Positions 1 through 8,578 of a stretch of DNA of 11,944 bases are shown one piece after another. Position 1 is the stretch's first letter. Every line of letters starts with the position of its first letter. The notes beneath the pieces are model-generated. The model did not search any database. It was not told where the DNA came from and saw only the letters and a list, made by a program, of their open reading frames with translations. The stretch comes from Stramenopiles sp. TOSAG23-2 (taxonomy: Eukaryota > Sar), in the NCBI GenBank assembly GCA_900128395.1, contig LT649888.1, forward strand, positions 1-11,944. Direction: 5' to 3'. The position numbers and the translations under genes were made by a program.

Positions 1-1619
1 GCAAACAAATTTGAATTGTTATAAAAAATAATATCAGGGTGAACAGATAATAATGGGCGCGAGAACCCTTCATTGGATAATTTATAACACCCGCAATGAT
101 TCAATCGTTCTATGCGCAAATCAGGATTTGATAAACCAAATAAACATTTATTTGTTAAATATAAGCAACCGCTTAAATTTACATCAATTAATCTTGGACA
201 TTCACGTAAAAAATAATTCAATGCATTATCTTTAATTAATGTTTGTTCTAAGCTTAAATATAATAATGGCGGCGCATAAATTACCATATCTTCTCTTATT
301 TCTCTCATGGTTGATTTAGCTGCTGATTTTTTACGAGGATCCAATGCACGTTTACATTCCTCAGAAATTAATGCGATAAACATTTTAACATTCTCTAATT
401 GAAAGATATTTTCTTTCCATAGCCCTATGTTTAATTTTTTTAATTTTACTAACGTTGCGATTGCAAATAAACTTTTTTTTGAAACGTTTTGGGTTTCTTT
501 CGACATTAAATCCAACGATTCAATCAATGGATGTTGTTTGCAAATTCTTTTAATTAATGAATCAGATAAAGTTGCTCCACGCAAATTTAATTCACACAAG
601 GAATTTAAATATGGCGGACGTTGTAAATTTCCACCCCATGAATTAATACTATTTAAAATATTTTGATGCGGAAAAAAAAAATCTAATGATACATTTGATG
701 AATCACATCCAAAGCATGATGGAACCATTAGAAAACCTGGATCAAATAATTGTTTTATCATAGTTGTTTTGTTTGATTTTTTCTTCTTCATCTTATTTTT
801 ATTATTTAAAGATGATGAAACAGAAGAATTTATTAGATTTTTTTTCTTAATATTATTGCCTTTCTTTTTCTTTTTCATAGGTGACTTATTTTTCTTGGTT
901 ATTTTACTTGTATTACTATTCTTTTTATCATTTTTATTTACAAGTAATAATCCACGATTTGATTGACTAAAATTGCTATTATTATTACGTCTATTCTTAC
1001 CATCATCGTTGTTATTATTTTTGTTGGTTTTACTATTATTATTATTGTTGTTGTTGTCATCGTCGTCTTCTTCTTCTTCTTCTTTAATCATATTATTATT
1101 ATTATTATTATTATTTACAATTACTGTTGATGTACTATTTAATTTGCGCGTTTCACGCATTAATTTTACCATTTTTTTCAATTCAAGAAAATATTTCTTA
1201 AAGTTATTTGTTGAAATATCATTTTCAATATCTACATAAAAATCATTTAATTTAATTGGCAATAATGGCAATGCGTGTTTCGTGTGCCATGAGCCAATTT
1301 GATCAACCAATTCTATATTTTGTTCTTTTATTTTCTTCATTTCTTCTATATATTTTGTTTTAAAAAATGTTTTCCATGGTATTACATCAAATTGTATGTC
1401 ACTACATATTACATAATAAAAAAACATGGAATCTGGTGGAAGTTCTTGCAATATTAACATAATAATTTGGGTCGGCAACGTAGGAAAAATTTTACTAATA
1501 ACAATATTGTTTTCACCAATTAACTTCGCAAATTCACAAGAACAAATTTTGGTTAATGTAGGTATTTCTTTTACAATCATCTCTTCATTTTGTGTTTCCT
1601 CATTCTTTCCTTCTTCCAT
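1..1619 (-). CDS. Leucine-rich-repeat (possibly F-box/LRR) protein, 3' end cut by the window edge
   Basis: The minus strand is open from an ATG at 1619-1617 to the window edge (539 codons plus two bases) with no stop, so the C-terminus lies outside. Residues about 45-92 (FPTLPTQIIMLILQELPP, later a W and a KTKY stretch) look like a divergent F-box: a hydrophobic LP.....I...LP start followed by a Trp. Residues about 165-285 are a low-complexity linker of Asn, Glu/Asp and Lys tracts, probably disordered and with nuclear-signal-like KKKKK runs. Residues about 338-520 hold cysteine-containing leucine-rich repeats, for example LCELNLRGATLSD, LIDVNLSGCLYLTNK and ERLNHCGCYKLSNEG, the style of FBXL-type substrate receptors. 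If the F-box is real, the protein would recruit targets to an SCF ubiquitin ligase; that is inference. The LRR assignment is firmer than the F-box. The start sits in an AAAATAATGG context just 3' of a TA-repeat. Confidence 0.75.
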   Translation of the reverse strand, partial: MEEGKNEETQNEEMIVKEIPTLTKICSCEFAKLIGENNIVISKIFPTLPTQIIMLILQELPPDSMFFYYVICSDIQFDVIPWKTFFKTKYIEEMKKIKEQNIELVDQIGSWHTKHALPLLPIKLNDFYVDIENDISTNNFKKYFLELKKMVKLMRETRKLNSTSTVIVNNNNNNNNMIKEEEEEDDDDNNNNNNNSKTNKNNNNDDGKNRRNNNSNFSQSNRGLLLVNKNDKKNSNTSKITKKNKSPMKKKKKGNNIKKKNLINSSVSSSLNNKNKMKKKKSNKTTMIKQLFDPGFLMVPSCFGCDSSNVSLDFFFPHQNILNSINSWGGNLQRPPYLNSLCELNLRGATLSDSLIKRICKQHPLIESLDLMSKETQNVSKKSLFAIATLVKLKKLNIGLWKENIFQLENVKMFIALISEECKRALDPRKKSAAKSTMREIREDMVIYAPPLLYLSLEQTLIKDNALNYFLRECPRLIDVNLSGCLYLTNKCLFGLSNPDLRIERLNHCGCYKLSNEGFSRPLLSVHPDIIFYNNSNLF

Positions 1620-2268
1620 TATTTTAAATATTATATATATATATATATACACTCAATACTATAGTTCGATGAACTGAAAACATGCAACTATGCAATTTTA
1701 CCAAATACTTATGATCAATACTGTATGGCAACTGCTATGATTTTTACGAAAAAAATATCATATATTTTCCAACAAATCGAACAACATATGTGCATAATAT
1801 GCACATATCATCATCAGCAATCTGGCAGCAAAATCATCATCAATTTTTCATCATCAACCTTCTTCTCGCTAGAGCTATTGTACCTGGTATACTGTAAAGT
1901 ACAAAAATACTATTCGGTAAATTTTACATCATATGATTTATCAAAATTACTTAAATAAGATTGAATTATAGCACTATACATCATTGAAATTCTTCTACTT
2001 ATTTAAGGTATTTAATAACTTAATATGTGATAAATCCCGTTATTTATAGGCAGCACACAGCATAGCAGGCCAGCACGCAGCAGCACTCAGCACCAACAAC
2101 ATAGAATCATGATGTAAATATATATATATATATTTTGAAAATAGAGAAAAGGTGGGTGGTGTTATATACTACTAGTGTGTGTGTTGTGGAGTTGTGGATG
2201 TTCAGTAACATATATTTAAAATTAAAAACCTGATTCTATTTTTTATATTTTCAAATCCAACTAAAACG
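1620..2268. promoter_or_regulatory. Divergent intergenic region between the LRR gene and TBCB
   Basis: This 649-bp space separates two genes transcribed away from each other and should hold both promoters. Visible content: a TA dinucleotide run at about 1630-1650 directly upstream of the LRR gene ATG, a perfect 23-bp palindrome at 1786-1808, a locally G+C-richer CAG/CAC patch at about 2050-2100, another TA run at about 2117-2131, and TG repeats near 2175-2185. No convincing ORF with family resemblance is present; the short plus-strand frames here have no protein-like composition. Confidence 0.5.
1786..1808. repeat. 23-bp perfect palindrome in the divergent promoter region
   Basis: The arms ATATGTGCATA and TATGCACATAT are exact reverse complements of 11 bp around a single central A. 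The GTGCAT/ATGCAC cores make this more than a simple AT palindrome. It lies 167 bp upstream of the LRR gene ATG and 461 bp upstream of the TBCB ATG. A dimeric transcription-factor site is possible, but nothing in the sequence proves binding. Confidence 0.45.
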
Positions 2269-2931
2269 ATGCCGACAATTATTGTAAACGTGGAACACCG
2301 TGGTCTTGGGATGAACTTCCCAGAATTGAGGTTTCAAGGTGATATCACCATTGAAAAAATGAAAATGAATCTCATGATGAAAACAGGGACGGAACCGCAG
2401 AATATGGAATTAAGTGTTGTATATGATAATGAAAGCAAAGAAGAAGTTTTATTAGCAGATGATACCAAAACATTGGATGATTATGATATCGTATCTGGTA
2501 TGAATTTCATTATAGTTGATACAAGTGAAGCAAGCATAAGCAATAATTTAAATATGAATGATGTAAATACTGTGAAAAAAGTAGAAGCAAAAACTGGAGA
2601 TTCTGGTTTTGCTGCTTTCCGTAAAAAACAAACAAAAAAGAAAAGACCACCAGCAACAGATGATACGGAAAAAGAAGAAGCAAGTAAATTTCAAATTGGA
2701 GATAGGATTAAAACAAAAAGTGGTAACTTGGCAACTGTGCGATTTATTGGACCTATTGAACCATTACCAAAAGGGTATTTTCTAGGAGTTGAGTTAGACG
2801 AACCAGTTGGTAAAAACGATGGTGAAGTCAAAGGTGTACGATTATTTCAAGTTGATGAAAATAAAGGCGCAGTTTTACGGCCATCTGCTGCCACTAAACT
2901 TGAAGATGACGAATCATCCTTGAAGAAGTGA
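2269..2931 (+). CDS. TBCB: Tubulin-folding cofactor B (UBL + CAP-Gly)
   Basis: TBCB works with cofactors A, C, D and E in the cytosol to fold alpha-tubulin and assemble or dissociate the tubulin dimer. This 220-residue protein has the expected order: an N-terminal ubiquitin-like domain (about 1-85), a charged linker whose DSGFAAFRKKQ (111-121) resembles the family's short conserved linker motif, and a CAP-Gly domain (about 141-209) with KGYFLGVELDEP (168-179), GKNDG (181-185) and a late RP (204-205). The CAP-Gly aromatic usually found as W in GxWxG is F here, and the usual GTV is ATV. The protein is slightly shorter than the roughly 240 residues typical of animal TBCB. It ends in LEDDESSLKK, so the acidic DEI/DEM-like C-terminus known from many homologues is absent. 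The ATG at 2269 precedes the UBL directly, and the stop is TGA. Confidence 0.88.
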   Translation: MPTIIVNVEHRGLGMNFPELRFQGDITIEKMKMNLMMKTGTEPQNMELSVVYDNESKEEVLLADDTKTLDDYDIVSGMNFIIVDTSEASISNNLNMNDVNTVKKVEAKTGDSGFAAFRKKQTKKKRPPATDDTEKEEASKFQIGDRIKTKSGNLATVRFIGPIEPLPKGYFLGVELDEPVGKNDGEVKGVRLFQVDENKGAVLRPSAATKLEDDESSLKK

Positions 2932-3075
2932 GAAAGAAGAAAAAAAACATAAAATTCTATACGTACACAGAGAGGGTGTAATAATAGTGTTTGTCGTATA
3001 TACGTAAATATTACAACACATTAATATTAATTCACTAATATCAATATGCATATGCATATCATATTATCATATGAT

Positions 3076-3253
3076 ATATGTGTTTTTCTCTTACTCAGTA
3101 CGATCGTATGTTATACGTATAAAATTCTTTTACTCCCGTTTATTAACATCTCAAATCAAAAATGATTTATAAATTTTAGTAAAAATTATTTAGTACGAAG
3201 TATTCAAAAGATGTTTCCGCTGTCTGTGATTCAGAGCTAAATGAAAGAGGTCC
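3076..3253. repeat. Direct repeat copy 1 (178 bp)
   Basis: It starts with ATATGTGTTTTTCTCTTACTCA and ends with ATGAAAGAGGTCC. It matches copy 2 at 3321-3478 base for base apart from three extra segments of 9, 4 and 7 bp, which fully account for the 20-bp length difference. The first two extras lie in perfect palindromes, TACGATCGTA (3099-3108) and TTATACGTATAA (3111-3122). The third is flanked by GTA on both sides. Confidence 0.85.
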
Positions 3254-3265
3254 AAAGTTTATATA

Positions 3266-3294
3266 TATATTATATAATTTAATTATATAATATA
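3266..3294. repeat. 29-bp AT-only inverted repeat between the two duplicate copies
   Basis: Two 14-bp arms (3266-3279 and 3281-3294) are exact reverse complements around one central T. It lies in the spacer of the tandem duplication and is entirely A/T. It could form a hairpin in the 3' region of either flanking transcript, or may simply have arisen in AT-rich DNA. Confidence 0.5.
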
Positions 3295-3320
3295 AAAATT
3301 TTCTCTTACTCATGTATTAT

Positions 3321-3478
3321 ATATGTGTTTTTCTCTTACTCATATGTTATATAAAATTCTTTTACTCCCGTTTATTAACATCTCAAATCAAAAATGATTT
3401 ATAAATTTTAGTAAAAATTATTTAGTATTCAAAAGATGTTTCCGCTGTCTGTGATTCAGAGCTAAATGAAAGAGGTCC
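3321..3478. repeat. Direct repeat copy 2 (158 bp)
   Basis: This is the shorter partner of 3076-3253, with the same start and end words and no base substitutions that I can see. A third, partial copy of the starting word TTTTCTCTTACTCA lies at 3299-3312; the full copies carry it at 3084-3097 and 3329-3342. The pattern indicates a recent tandem duplication followed by small deletions or insertions. Confidence 0.85.
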
Positions 3479-3589
3479 TCCTTCATAAAGATATATGATA
3501 TATATCATACTCTTTATACTCTATCATATATTATTTTAAAAATATGTGTGCGTGTGCATCCATATCGTTTTATATATTCTATTTTTATT

Positions 3590-5809
3590 TTACTCATCTT
3601 CTGCTGGTTTTTCCTTTCTCACTTCACGAGTTTTTCTATTGTAATAAAATGTACCACCTTTATTCTCAGATTGATTTACTTCTATCCATGTATCTAGCGA
3701 TGAATTTGTTAAGTCACTATTACTTGACAATCTATCATTTGATTGTTGCGAACCTTCATCATATGAATCATATGATTTATTATTCATATCTTCATCTTCA
3801 TCATTTTCAAATTCATCTGAATTATAATTATCCTCGCCCCCCTGCTCTACTCTGGACCCCAGAAATTTTCCTTGCCCCTGCTCCTCCTCGTTATTATTAT
3901 TATTCATTATAACAACATCAACATCAGCTAATTCAGTGATTTGTTGTGGTATTTCATCATCATTGTTTTCAAAATTTTTAATTGATTCTTCAGAAAACAC
4001 ATTCCCCACGTTCTTCCTCACCTCATCATTCTTATTAAATGTTTCAACATTCATATCTATCTTTTGATGATTATTGTATTCATCAACATCGCTATCTTTA
4101 TTATTACCTTCATTGTTTCCATCACCACCATCTCCCTGTTGCTCAACTTGTTGTGCTTGTTCTTGTCCATCTGCTATTATTTTACTATCATCAAAATTAA
4201 TTTCATCAACATTCTCGTTTCCATTTCTATCTTCTTTATTATTATTGATAACTAAAGTCTTTAATTTTGATTCAATTTCAGGCATATGTTTTAAAGTAAT
4301 ACGATATTGATTAGCTATTTTATCATTCATATCACGCATTTGTTTCATCAATAGACTATGATTTTCACGTGTTGATAATTGGTATGATGTTAAATTTTTC
4401 TCGAAATTTAGAAATCTTTTAGAATCTATTTTACGATCTTCCTGTCTTTTTTCATCTACAGCAGTTTGTACTACCTCTAAATGGTTTTCTAATCGTTTTA
4501 CTTGTTTCCCAGATGATTCTTCTCTACCTAACATTAACCGACGTATATTTTTTTCCAACGAACGCAACAATCCTCTTAAAGTTTCCACGTCAACCGCAGT
4601 GGTATTACCAGCACCACTACTACTGCTATTAAGTGATGATGTCGTACTACTATTGTTATTATGACCACCCACTTTTGCACGTAATAAACGTAGTTCCTCC
4701 ACGCTATGTTTTTCGATTGTTAACATATGTTGAGATAAATTATCAAACGTTGATGTAATTGTGCTAGACAGTTCTTCAGCTTTGCGCTTGGTTTCTTCAC
4801 GATTCAAAAGTTCATTTTTCAATGCATCAAGTAAAGTTAACAATTTAGCCCTTTCAACATGCCAATTGGAACGTTCCTCTTGATGTTTTTTCATCATTAA
4901 TTCTGCTTGATCTTTCAATGCTATTTCATTTTTCATTAATGTCTCATTTCGTATTAAAATGGTTTCCTTTGAGTGTTTAATTTTCAAAAGCTCGATTTCT
5001 TTCTCTAAATTAGTAATTCTATCACATAGTTCTTGTTGTGATGTTGCAGTTTTCATTGTAACTGGTTGCGATGCAAATGGAAGATTTGACCGACTTAAAT
5101 TAAATGGTTTTGCCTTTAATGCAGATTTTTTAACTTTAAATTTAGTACCATTAGCAATACTTTCTTTACGACGTCTTGCTTCTAATTGTCTTGCAACATG
5201 TGATTGCATCGCTTCGTGTTCGTAAAATGAAGACATCGACCCTGAAATGGATGAATAATTGTTGTTATTATTGTCATTGTCTTCCGCATCGTTATTCTTA
5301 TTCTCATTGTTGTTGTTGTTGTTAGTACCACCATTCATCACGTTGTTATCACTATTATTCATATTCATATTATTATTATTAGTTAAATTATTAATATTAT
5401 CAATTTCTTGCTGCTGTCTTTGTGATAGTGGCGACGACGCATTTACATCATTAAAAACACGTTTTTTTATATTTATATAATTGCTTTGACTATTAGAATA
5501 CGACATATTTGAAGGCGATGTTTTATGAAATTTGTTACGTTGTGGGCTAATAATATTATTGTTTGTATTATTATTATCAAAACTATTCGTAAATGACTCA
5601 GTTGATGGAGCTTCAAGACCTGTACCAACCAGAAGTCTAGATTTCACATTTTTGTACCTGCCTTTACCCGTATTTAATTTTGGTTTGAATGTTAGACCTC
5701 TTGTCATTGCTTCTAGTTTTCTTCTATGTTCATCCGCATGTTGCTTCTTCTTTCTATCAGCCCATTTTTTCTGCTTTTCGTATGTACTTCTTCTACTAGA
5801 GATATTCAT
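3590..5809 (-). CDS. Coiled-coil protein with C-terminal WW-like domain
   Basis: I do not recognise a named orthologue. The frame is 739 residues from the first ATG (5809-5807). The frame opens slightly further upstream, but only with TTG, and an in-frame TAA lies at 5834-5836. The N-terminal 65 residues are very basic and include the short motif LTFKPKLN, a word seen in many protist cytoskeletal and ciliary proteins. Asn/Ser-rich linkers follow (about 75-190), then heptad-like helices at about 255-380 and 400-520 suited to a coiled coil, then an acidic Asn-rich region. The last 32 residues are WW-like: a first Trp at about 708, then GGTFYYNRKTREV and EKP. The second signature Trp of WW domains is replaced by a basic residue, so classical proline-ligand binding is uncertain. 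A structural or scaffold role is a guess. Confidence 0.7.
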   Translation of the reverse strand: MNISSRRSTYEKQKKWADRKKKQHADEHRRKLEAMTRGLTFKPKLNTGKGRYKNVKSRLLVGTGLEAPSTESFTNSFDNNNTNNNIISPQRNKFHKTSPSNMSYSNSQSNYINIKKRVFNDVNASSPLSQRQQQEIDNINNLTNNNNMNMNNSDNNVMNGGTNNNNNNENKNNDAEDNDNNNNNYSSISGSMSSFYEHEAMQSHVARQLEARRRKESIANGTKFKVKKSALKAKPFNLSRSNLPFASQPVTMKTATSQQELCDRITNLEKEIELLKIKHSKETILIRNETLMKNEIALKDQAELMMKKHQEERSNWHVERAKLLTLLDALKNELLNREETKRKAEELSSTITSTFDNLSQHMLTIEKHSVEELRLLRAKVGGHNNNSSTTSSLNSSSSGAGNTTAVDVETLRGLLRSLEKNIRRLMLGREESSGKQVKRLENHLEVVQTAVDEKRQEDRKIDSKRFLNFEKNLTSYQLSTRENHSLLMKQMRDMNDKIANQYRITLKHMPEIESKLKTLVINNNKEDRNGNENVDEINFDDSKIIADGQEQAQQVEQQGDGGDGNNEGNNKDSDVDEYNNHQKIDMNVETFNKNDEVRKNVGNVFSEESIKNFENNDDEIPQQITELADVDVVIMNNNNNEEEQGQGKFLGSRVEQGGEDNYNSDEFENDEDEDMNNKSYDSYDEGSQQSNDRLSSNSDLTNSSLDTWIEVNQSENKGGTFYYNRKTREVRKEKPAEDE

Positions 5810-6439
5810 AATCTTGTTTAATGCCAATAATAATTACTATGGATATTAAATACAAAGTATACAATTATACCGCTGTAGTACTGTAACGATGTAAAACGAT
5901 TTTTTCCTTCTATTTAAATCAGTTTATGTGCAGATCAATCTATTTATCTATCTTATAGGGTTGTGCTTTTTGTTGTTGTATATGTCTTTTTCCATAATTT
6001 ACGAACTATCATTTTGTATATTATGATTTTTCTTTTTAAATGTATATATTGTCGTCGTCGTCTATATCTTTATTCCTGGGGCGGCTATGATGTGTGTGTG
6101 TGATGTGGCGTATAGGCGGGTGTGTTTCGAGTTAGATTTGTACAAGATCCATAAGTACCAGGTAATACTAATTAAGGATAAAGCTTTAGGGGGAAAATAA
6201 CTATAAAATTTTAATAGAATAGTGAGAATTATGATGTGGTCTGGTTAAAATCCAATTGATTTTGAATTTCCTTAATGTTATAGTAGACTTAAAGTTTCAA
6301 GTTCTCTCTGGTGAGAGTCGTCTGCGTCGTCAGACTCTTTCGAGCATCAGCGTGTGAATGCTGGAATGCCTGGATGGTATATTATTTGAAATTATATATA
6401 TAAAGATACAGATATTTTTGAAAAATGTAAGATCATATA
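5810..6439. promoter_or_regulatory. Spacer: promoter of the WW-like gene and 3' region of the SAPS gene
   Basis: This 630-bp region separates two head-to-tail minus-strand genes. It holds a GTC trinucleotide run near 6051-6063, the element ATAGCCG on the minus strand at 6082-6088 about 273 bp upstream of the WW-like gene ATG, a TG repeat at about 6090-6101, and a more G+C-rich hairpin-forming patch at 6304-6362. No protein-coding frame is supported. Confidence 0.5.
6304..6362. other. Patch of three successive hairpins, candidate structured RNA
   Basis: Three perfect 5-bp stems lie in 59 nt: CTCTC/GAGAG with loop TGGT (6304-6317), GTCTG/CAGAC with loop CGTCGT (6320-6335), and AGCAT/ATGCT with a 10-nt loop (6343-6362). 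An alternative stem AGAGTC/GACTCT competes with the first two. The patch is clearly richer in G and C than its surroundings. I could not match it to U1, U2, U4, U5, U6 or SRP RNA, or to tRNA, and see no clear Pol III signals, so the strand and nature are unknown. It could equally be part of the SAPS gene 3' UTR. Confidence 0.25.
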
Positions 6440-8578
6440 TTACTTTTTAAACACATTATTGACTTCTTCACTGTTATTGTCCTCGTCTTCTTCATCCGAA
6501 GAAAGGGATGAAGACGGTAAATTGAACATAACTTTACCAACTTTCTTTTTATTGTTATTTGTTCTCCCTCTATTACCATGATAAACATCATCGTCATCAT
6601 CATCGTCATCATCATCGTCGTCATCATCGTTGAAAAATGACCTCCGTTGCATTCTTGCAGAATGATCCATTTTTGCAGTTTCTTTCGTTACAATCGGTTT
6701 TTTCTTGACTAGATCCATTATATCATCATCATCTTCATCACCATCATTTGAAAATCCATATTTTTTTAAATTCTTTTCAAAATATGAATCATCTACTTGT
6801 TGTTTATTTGTTGGACTGCTTAATGGACTATTTGTTGGAGAATAATTTACGATATTTTGATCCTCATCTAATTGAAAACCATCACAATCAAAAACTAAAT
6901 CATCATTTATAAAATCTTCGCTTATTTGTCGTTTTAATTCTTCTCCAAATTCTTCGTCATTTTTATCAAATGGACCTTCTTCCTTTGTATAAATTGATAG
7001 GTTTAACTTTTTCAAATTGTGTTTTAACCAATGTTTGCTCTTTAAGTTTTTTACTTTTTCAATACCATGATCAATTACGTTTAACATGTAAACTAAAGAA
7101 GCTTTTCCTTCGATTATCGATAAATTTTTTTTCTTATTGTTATTATTATCACCATCATGATGTTGATTTTTACCCTCAAACGAATTTGATCGACCCGATT
7201 TTCTTGTTAATGTTTCTAACGTTGGCAATTTTAAGCTTTTATCTAATAATTTTATCGATTTACTGATATAATTTGTTTTATCTAAAAAAAATCGGCGCAA
7301 AGAATCATTTTCTTTCCGCCTATATGATAACAATTCACTTGTTGTTGGATTTTTATTTAATAATAGAAAAGTAAGCGTATCTACTATGTGCGCTAGCAAC
7401 ATATTGTTTTTTAAATATTTGAAAAATAATTTAACAAATAGATCCAATATATTGTGCTTCATGATAATATCATCGACATATGAACATTCTAAGCGTATCA
7501 ATGAAGAGAAAAATTTTGTAATCTCCATACAATAAATCGGGCAATGGTTGGCATTATCTTCACTTTCGACTAACTCTTCAAGTATTTCTACAAATTGTCC
7601 TATTTGAACTAATAATACATTAAACAATGGAAGTTCTGAAACTTGGCAATCTTCATATTGCAAATTATTATTGTTACTTTCAAACTTTCCTTCGTCCACA
7701 TTATTATCTCGCACAACAACACAACCTCCGTCGTATCCTTTCACTAATGCTGTGATCACATCTAATGCATAAAATCCTAATTCAATATTATTTTTCTTAG
7801 TCTTATGCTTGTAGTTGTAAACTGTATTTTGTACTTGTTCAATAGTTTTACCAACAAAACGAACAGCAACATTTTTGTTTTCATATATGTCACTCTTTAT
7901 TTTTTCACATGCATTTGTTTCGTATGATGCTTTTGATATAATATTCACTAACAATTTGCTCGTATTAAATGGTATATTATCATCATATGTTATAAATAAA
8001 TTTGACAGGATCAAATTTGTTGTATCATCATTTCGAATAATATCATCATTGCTATTAGTAGGTGTTAAAAATAATTCTTCAAAAAATGATGCCATTGATG
8101 GAAATTCAATATACGATAACAAGTTTTCCAACTTCAATTGCTCAACAAAAATTGGTCGATACTTATCATTAGTTAGAAAACAAAAATAAACCTTTGTTAA
8201 ATATCGTGAAACAATATTATCTATTGTATGTATTTTATTATCTGAAAATAAAAACAATAGTTTCCATGCGCGTTTATACTTTTTTACATCATTACACATG
8301 CTTTCTATAATTTGCGTAGATGAGGCCTCATTATATGCTAATGTTAAAAATGCACCATATGACAACTCATAACCATTAAATAAATCATTTGACGAGGCAG
8401 ATCTTTGCAATTTACCTTCATCTGTTTGTTTGGCATTTTTAAAATTAAACGAATTTTTTCCACTTATCAATAACGTCAATAAATCACATACATTTGAAAC
8501 TGAATTAAAATATATTACATCATTTGCATTATTTGCCAATTCCGTACACACGTTGATAATTTGGTACGATACATCCAT
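6440..8578 (-). CDS. SAPS-family protein phosphatase 6 regulatory subunit (Sit4-associated type)
   Basis: SAPS proteins bind PP6/Sit4-type phosphatases and direct them to substrates in cell-cycle and nutrient signalling. This 712-residue protein is mostly alpha-helical. The best family match is at 376-402 (NILDLFVKLFFKYLKNN then LLAHIVDTL), which resembles the SAPS segment of the form LDLFF.YPWNN.LH..VE. A second match lies at 104-172, with helices like the family's repeat around a YL.KV..F.L core. The C-terminal third is disordered and acidic, with a run of 15 Asp at 651-665 encoded by mixed GAT/GAC codons and Ser-rich clusters (SSSLSSDEEDED) that look like CK2-type sites. The typical GY.GHL....AN stretch is only weakly present (LVYMLNVIDHGIEK). 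The start context CTACCACCATGG is unusually strong. The assignment rests on pattern recall of a diverged family, not on a search. Confidence 0.62.
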   Translation of the reverse strand: MDVSYQIINVCTELANNANDVIYFNSVSNVCDLLTLLISGKNSFNFKNAKQTDEGKLQRSASSNDLFNGYELSYGAFLTLAYNEASSTQIIESMCNDVKKYKRAWKLLFLFSDNKIHTIDNIVSRYLTKVYFCFLTNDKYRPIFVEQLKLENLLSYIEFPSMASFFEELFLTPTNSNDDIIRNDDTTNLILSNLFITYDDNIPFNTSKLLVNIISKASYETNACEKIKSDIYENKNVAVRFVGKTIEQVQNTVYNYKHKTKKNNIELGFYALDVITALVKGYDGGCVVVRDNNVDEGKFESNNNNLQYEDCQVSELPLFNVLLVQIGQFVEILEELVESEDNANHCPIYCMEITKFFSSLIRLECSYVDDIIMKHNILDLFVKLFFKYLKNNMLLAHIVDTLTFLLLNKNPTTSELLSYRRKENDSLRRFFLDKTNYISKSIKLLDKSLKLPTLETLTRKSGRSNSFEGKNQHHDGDNNNNKKKNLSIIEGKASLVYMLNVIDHGIEKVKNLKSKHWLKHNLKKLNLSIYTKEEGPFDKNDEEFGEELKRQISEDFINDDLVFDCDGFQLDEDQNIVNYSPTNSPLSSPTNKQQVDDSYFEKNLKKYGFSNDGDEDDDDIMDLVKKKPIVTKETAKMDHSARMQRRSFFNDDDDDDDDDDDDDDVYHGNRGRTNNNKKKVGKVMFNLPSSSLSSDEEDEDNNSEEVNNVFKK
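6584..6640. repeat. Trinucleotide (GAT/GAC) repeat encoding poly-Asp
   Basis: On the plus strand this reads as an interrupted CAT/CGT run; on the coding strand it gives about 15 consecutive Asp codons in the SAPS-family protein. The interruptions are synonymous (GAT to GAC), so the amino-acid run is purer than the DNA repeat, which hints that the acidic tract itself may be tolerated or maintained. Confidence 0.7.

Larger units (their letters stand above)
2932..3589. other. Convergent 3' intergenic region with duplicated segment
   Basis: This 658-bp space lies between the 3' ends of TBCB and the WW-like gene, so both transcripts terminate in or near it. It is dominated by a tandem duplication (3076-3253 and 3321-3478) and by AT-rich palindromic sequence (for example 3266-3294). 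I see no ORF or RNA gene I can support. Confidence 0.6.

Noticed and set aside
769-1239. Leu/Phe/Ser-rich plus-strand reading frames resembling membrane proteins.
   Set aside because: They are the antisense of the Asn/Lys/Glu-rich linker of the minus-strand LRR gene; poly-Leu and poly-Ser here are shadows of trinucleotide tracts.
1725-1958. A 77-codon plus-strand frame in the divergent intergenic region.
   Set aside because: It overlaps the palindrome, has no family resemblance or good start context, and its length is expected by chance in a 649-bp spacer.
4064-5849. Several plus-strand frames of 60-105 codons rich in Leu, Ser and Cys.
   Set aside because: All lie within the minus-strand coiled-coil gene and have antisense composition only.
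6433-6627. Minus-strand Met/Thr-rich frame overlapping the end of the SAPS gene.
   Set aside because: It is the alternative frame of the Asp repeat (ATG from GATGAT), with no independent support.
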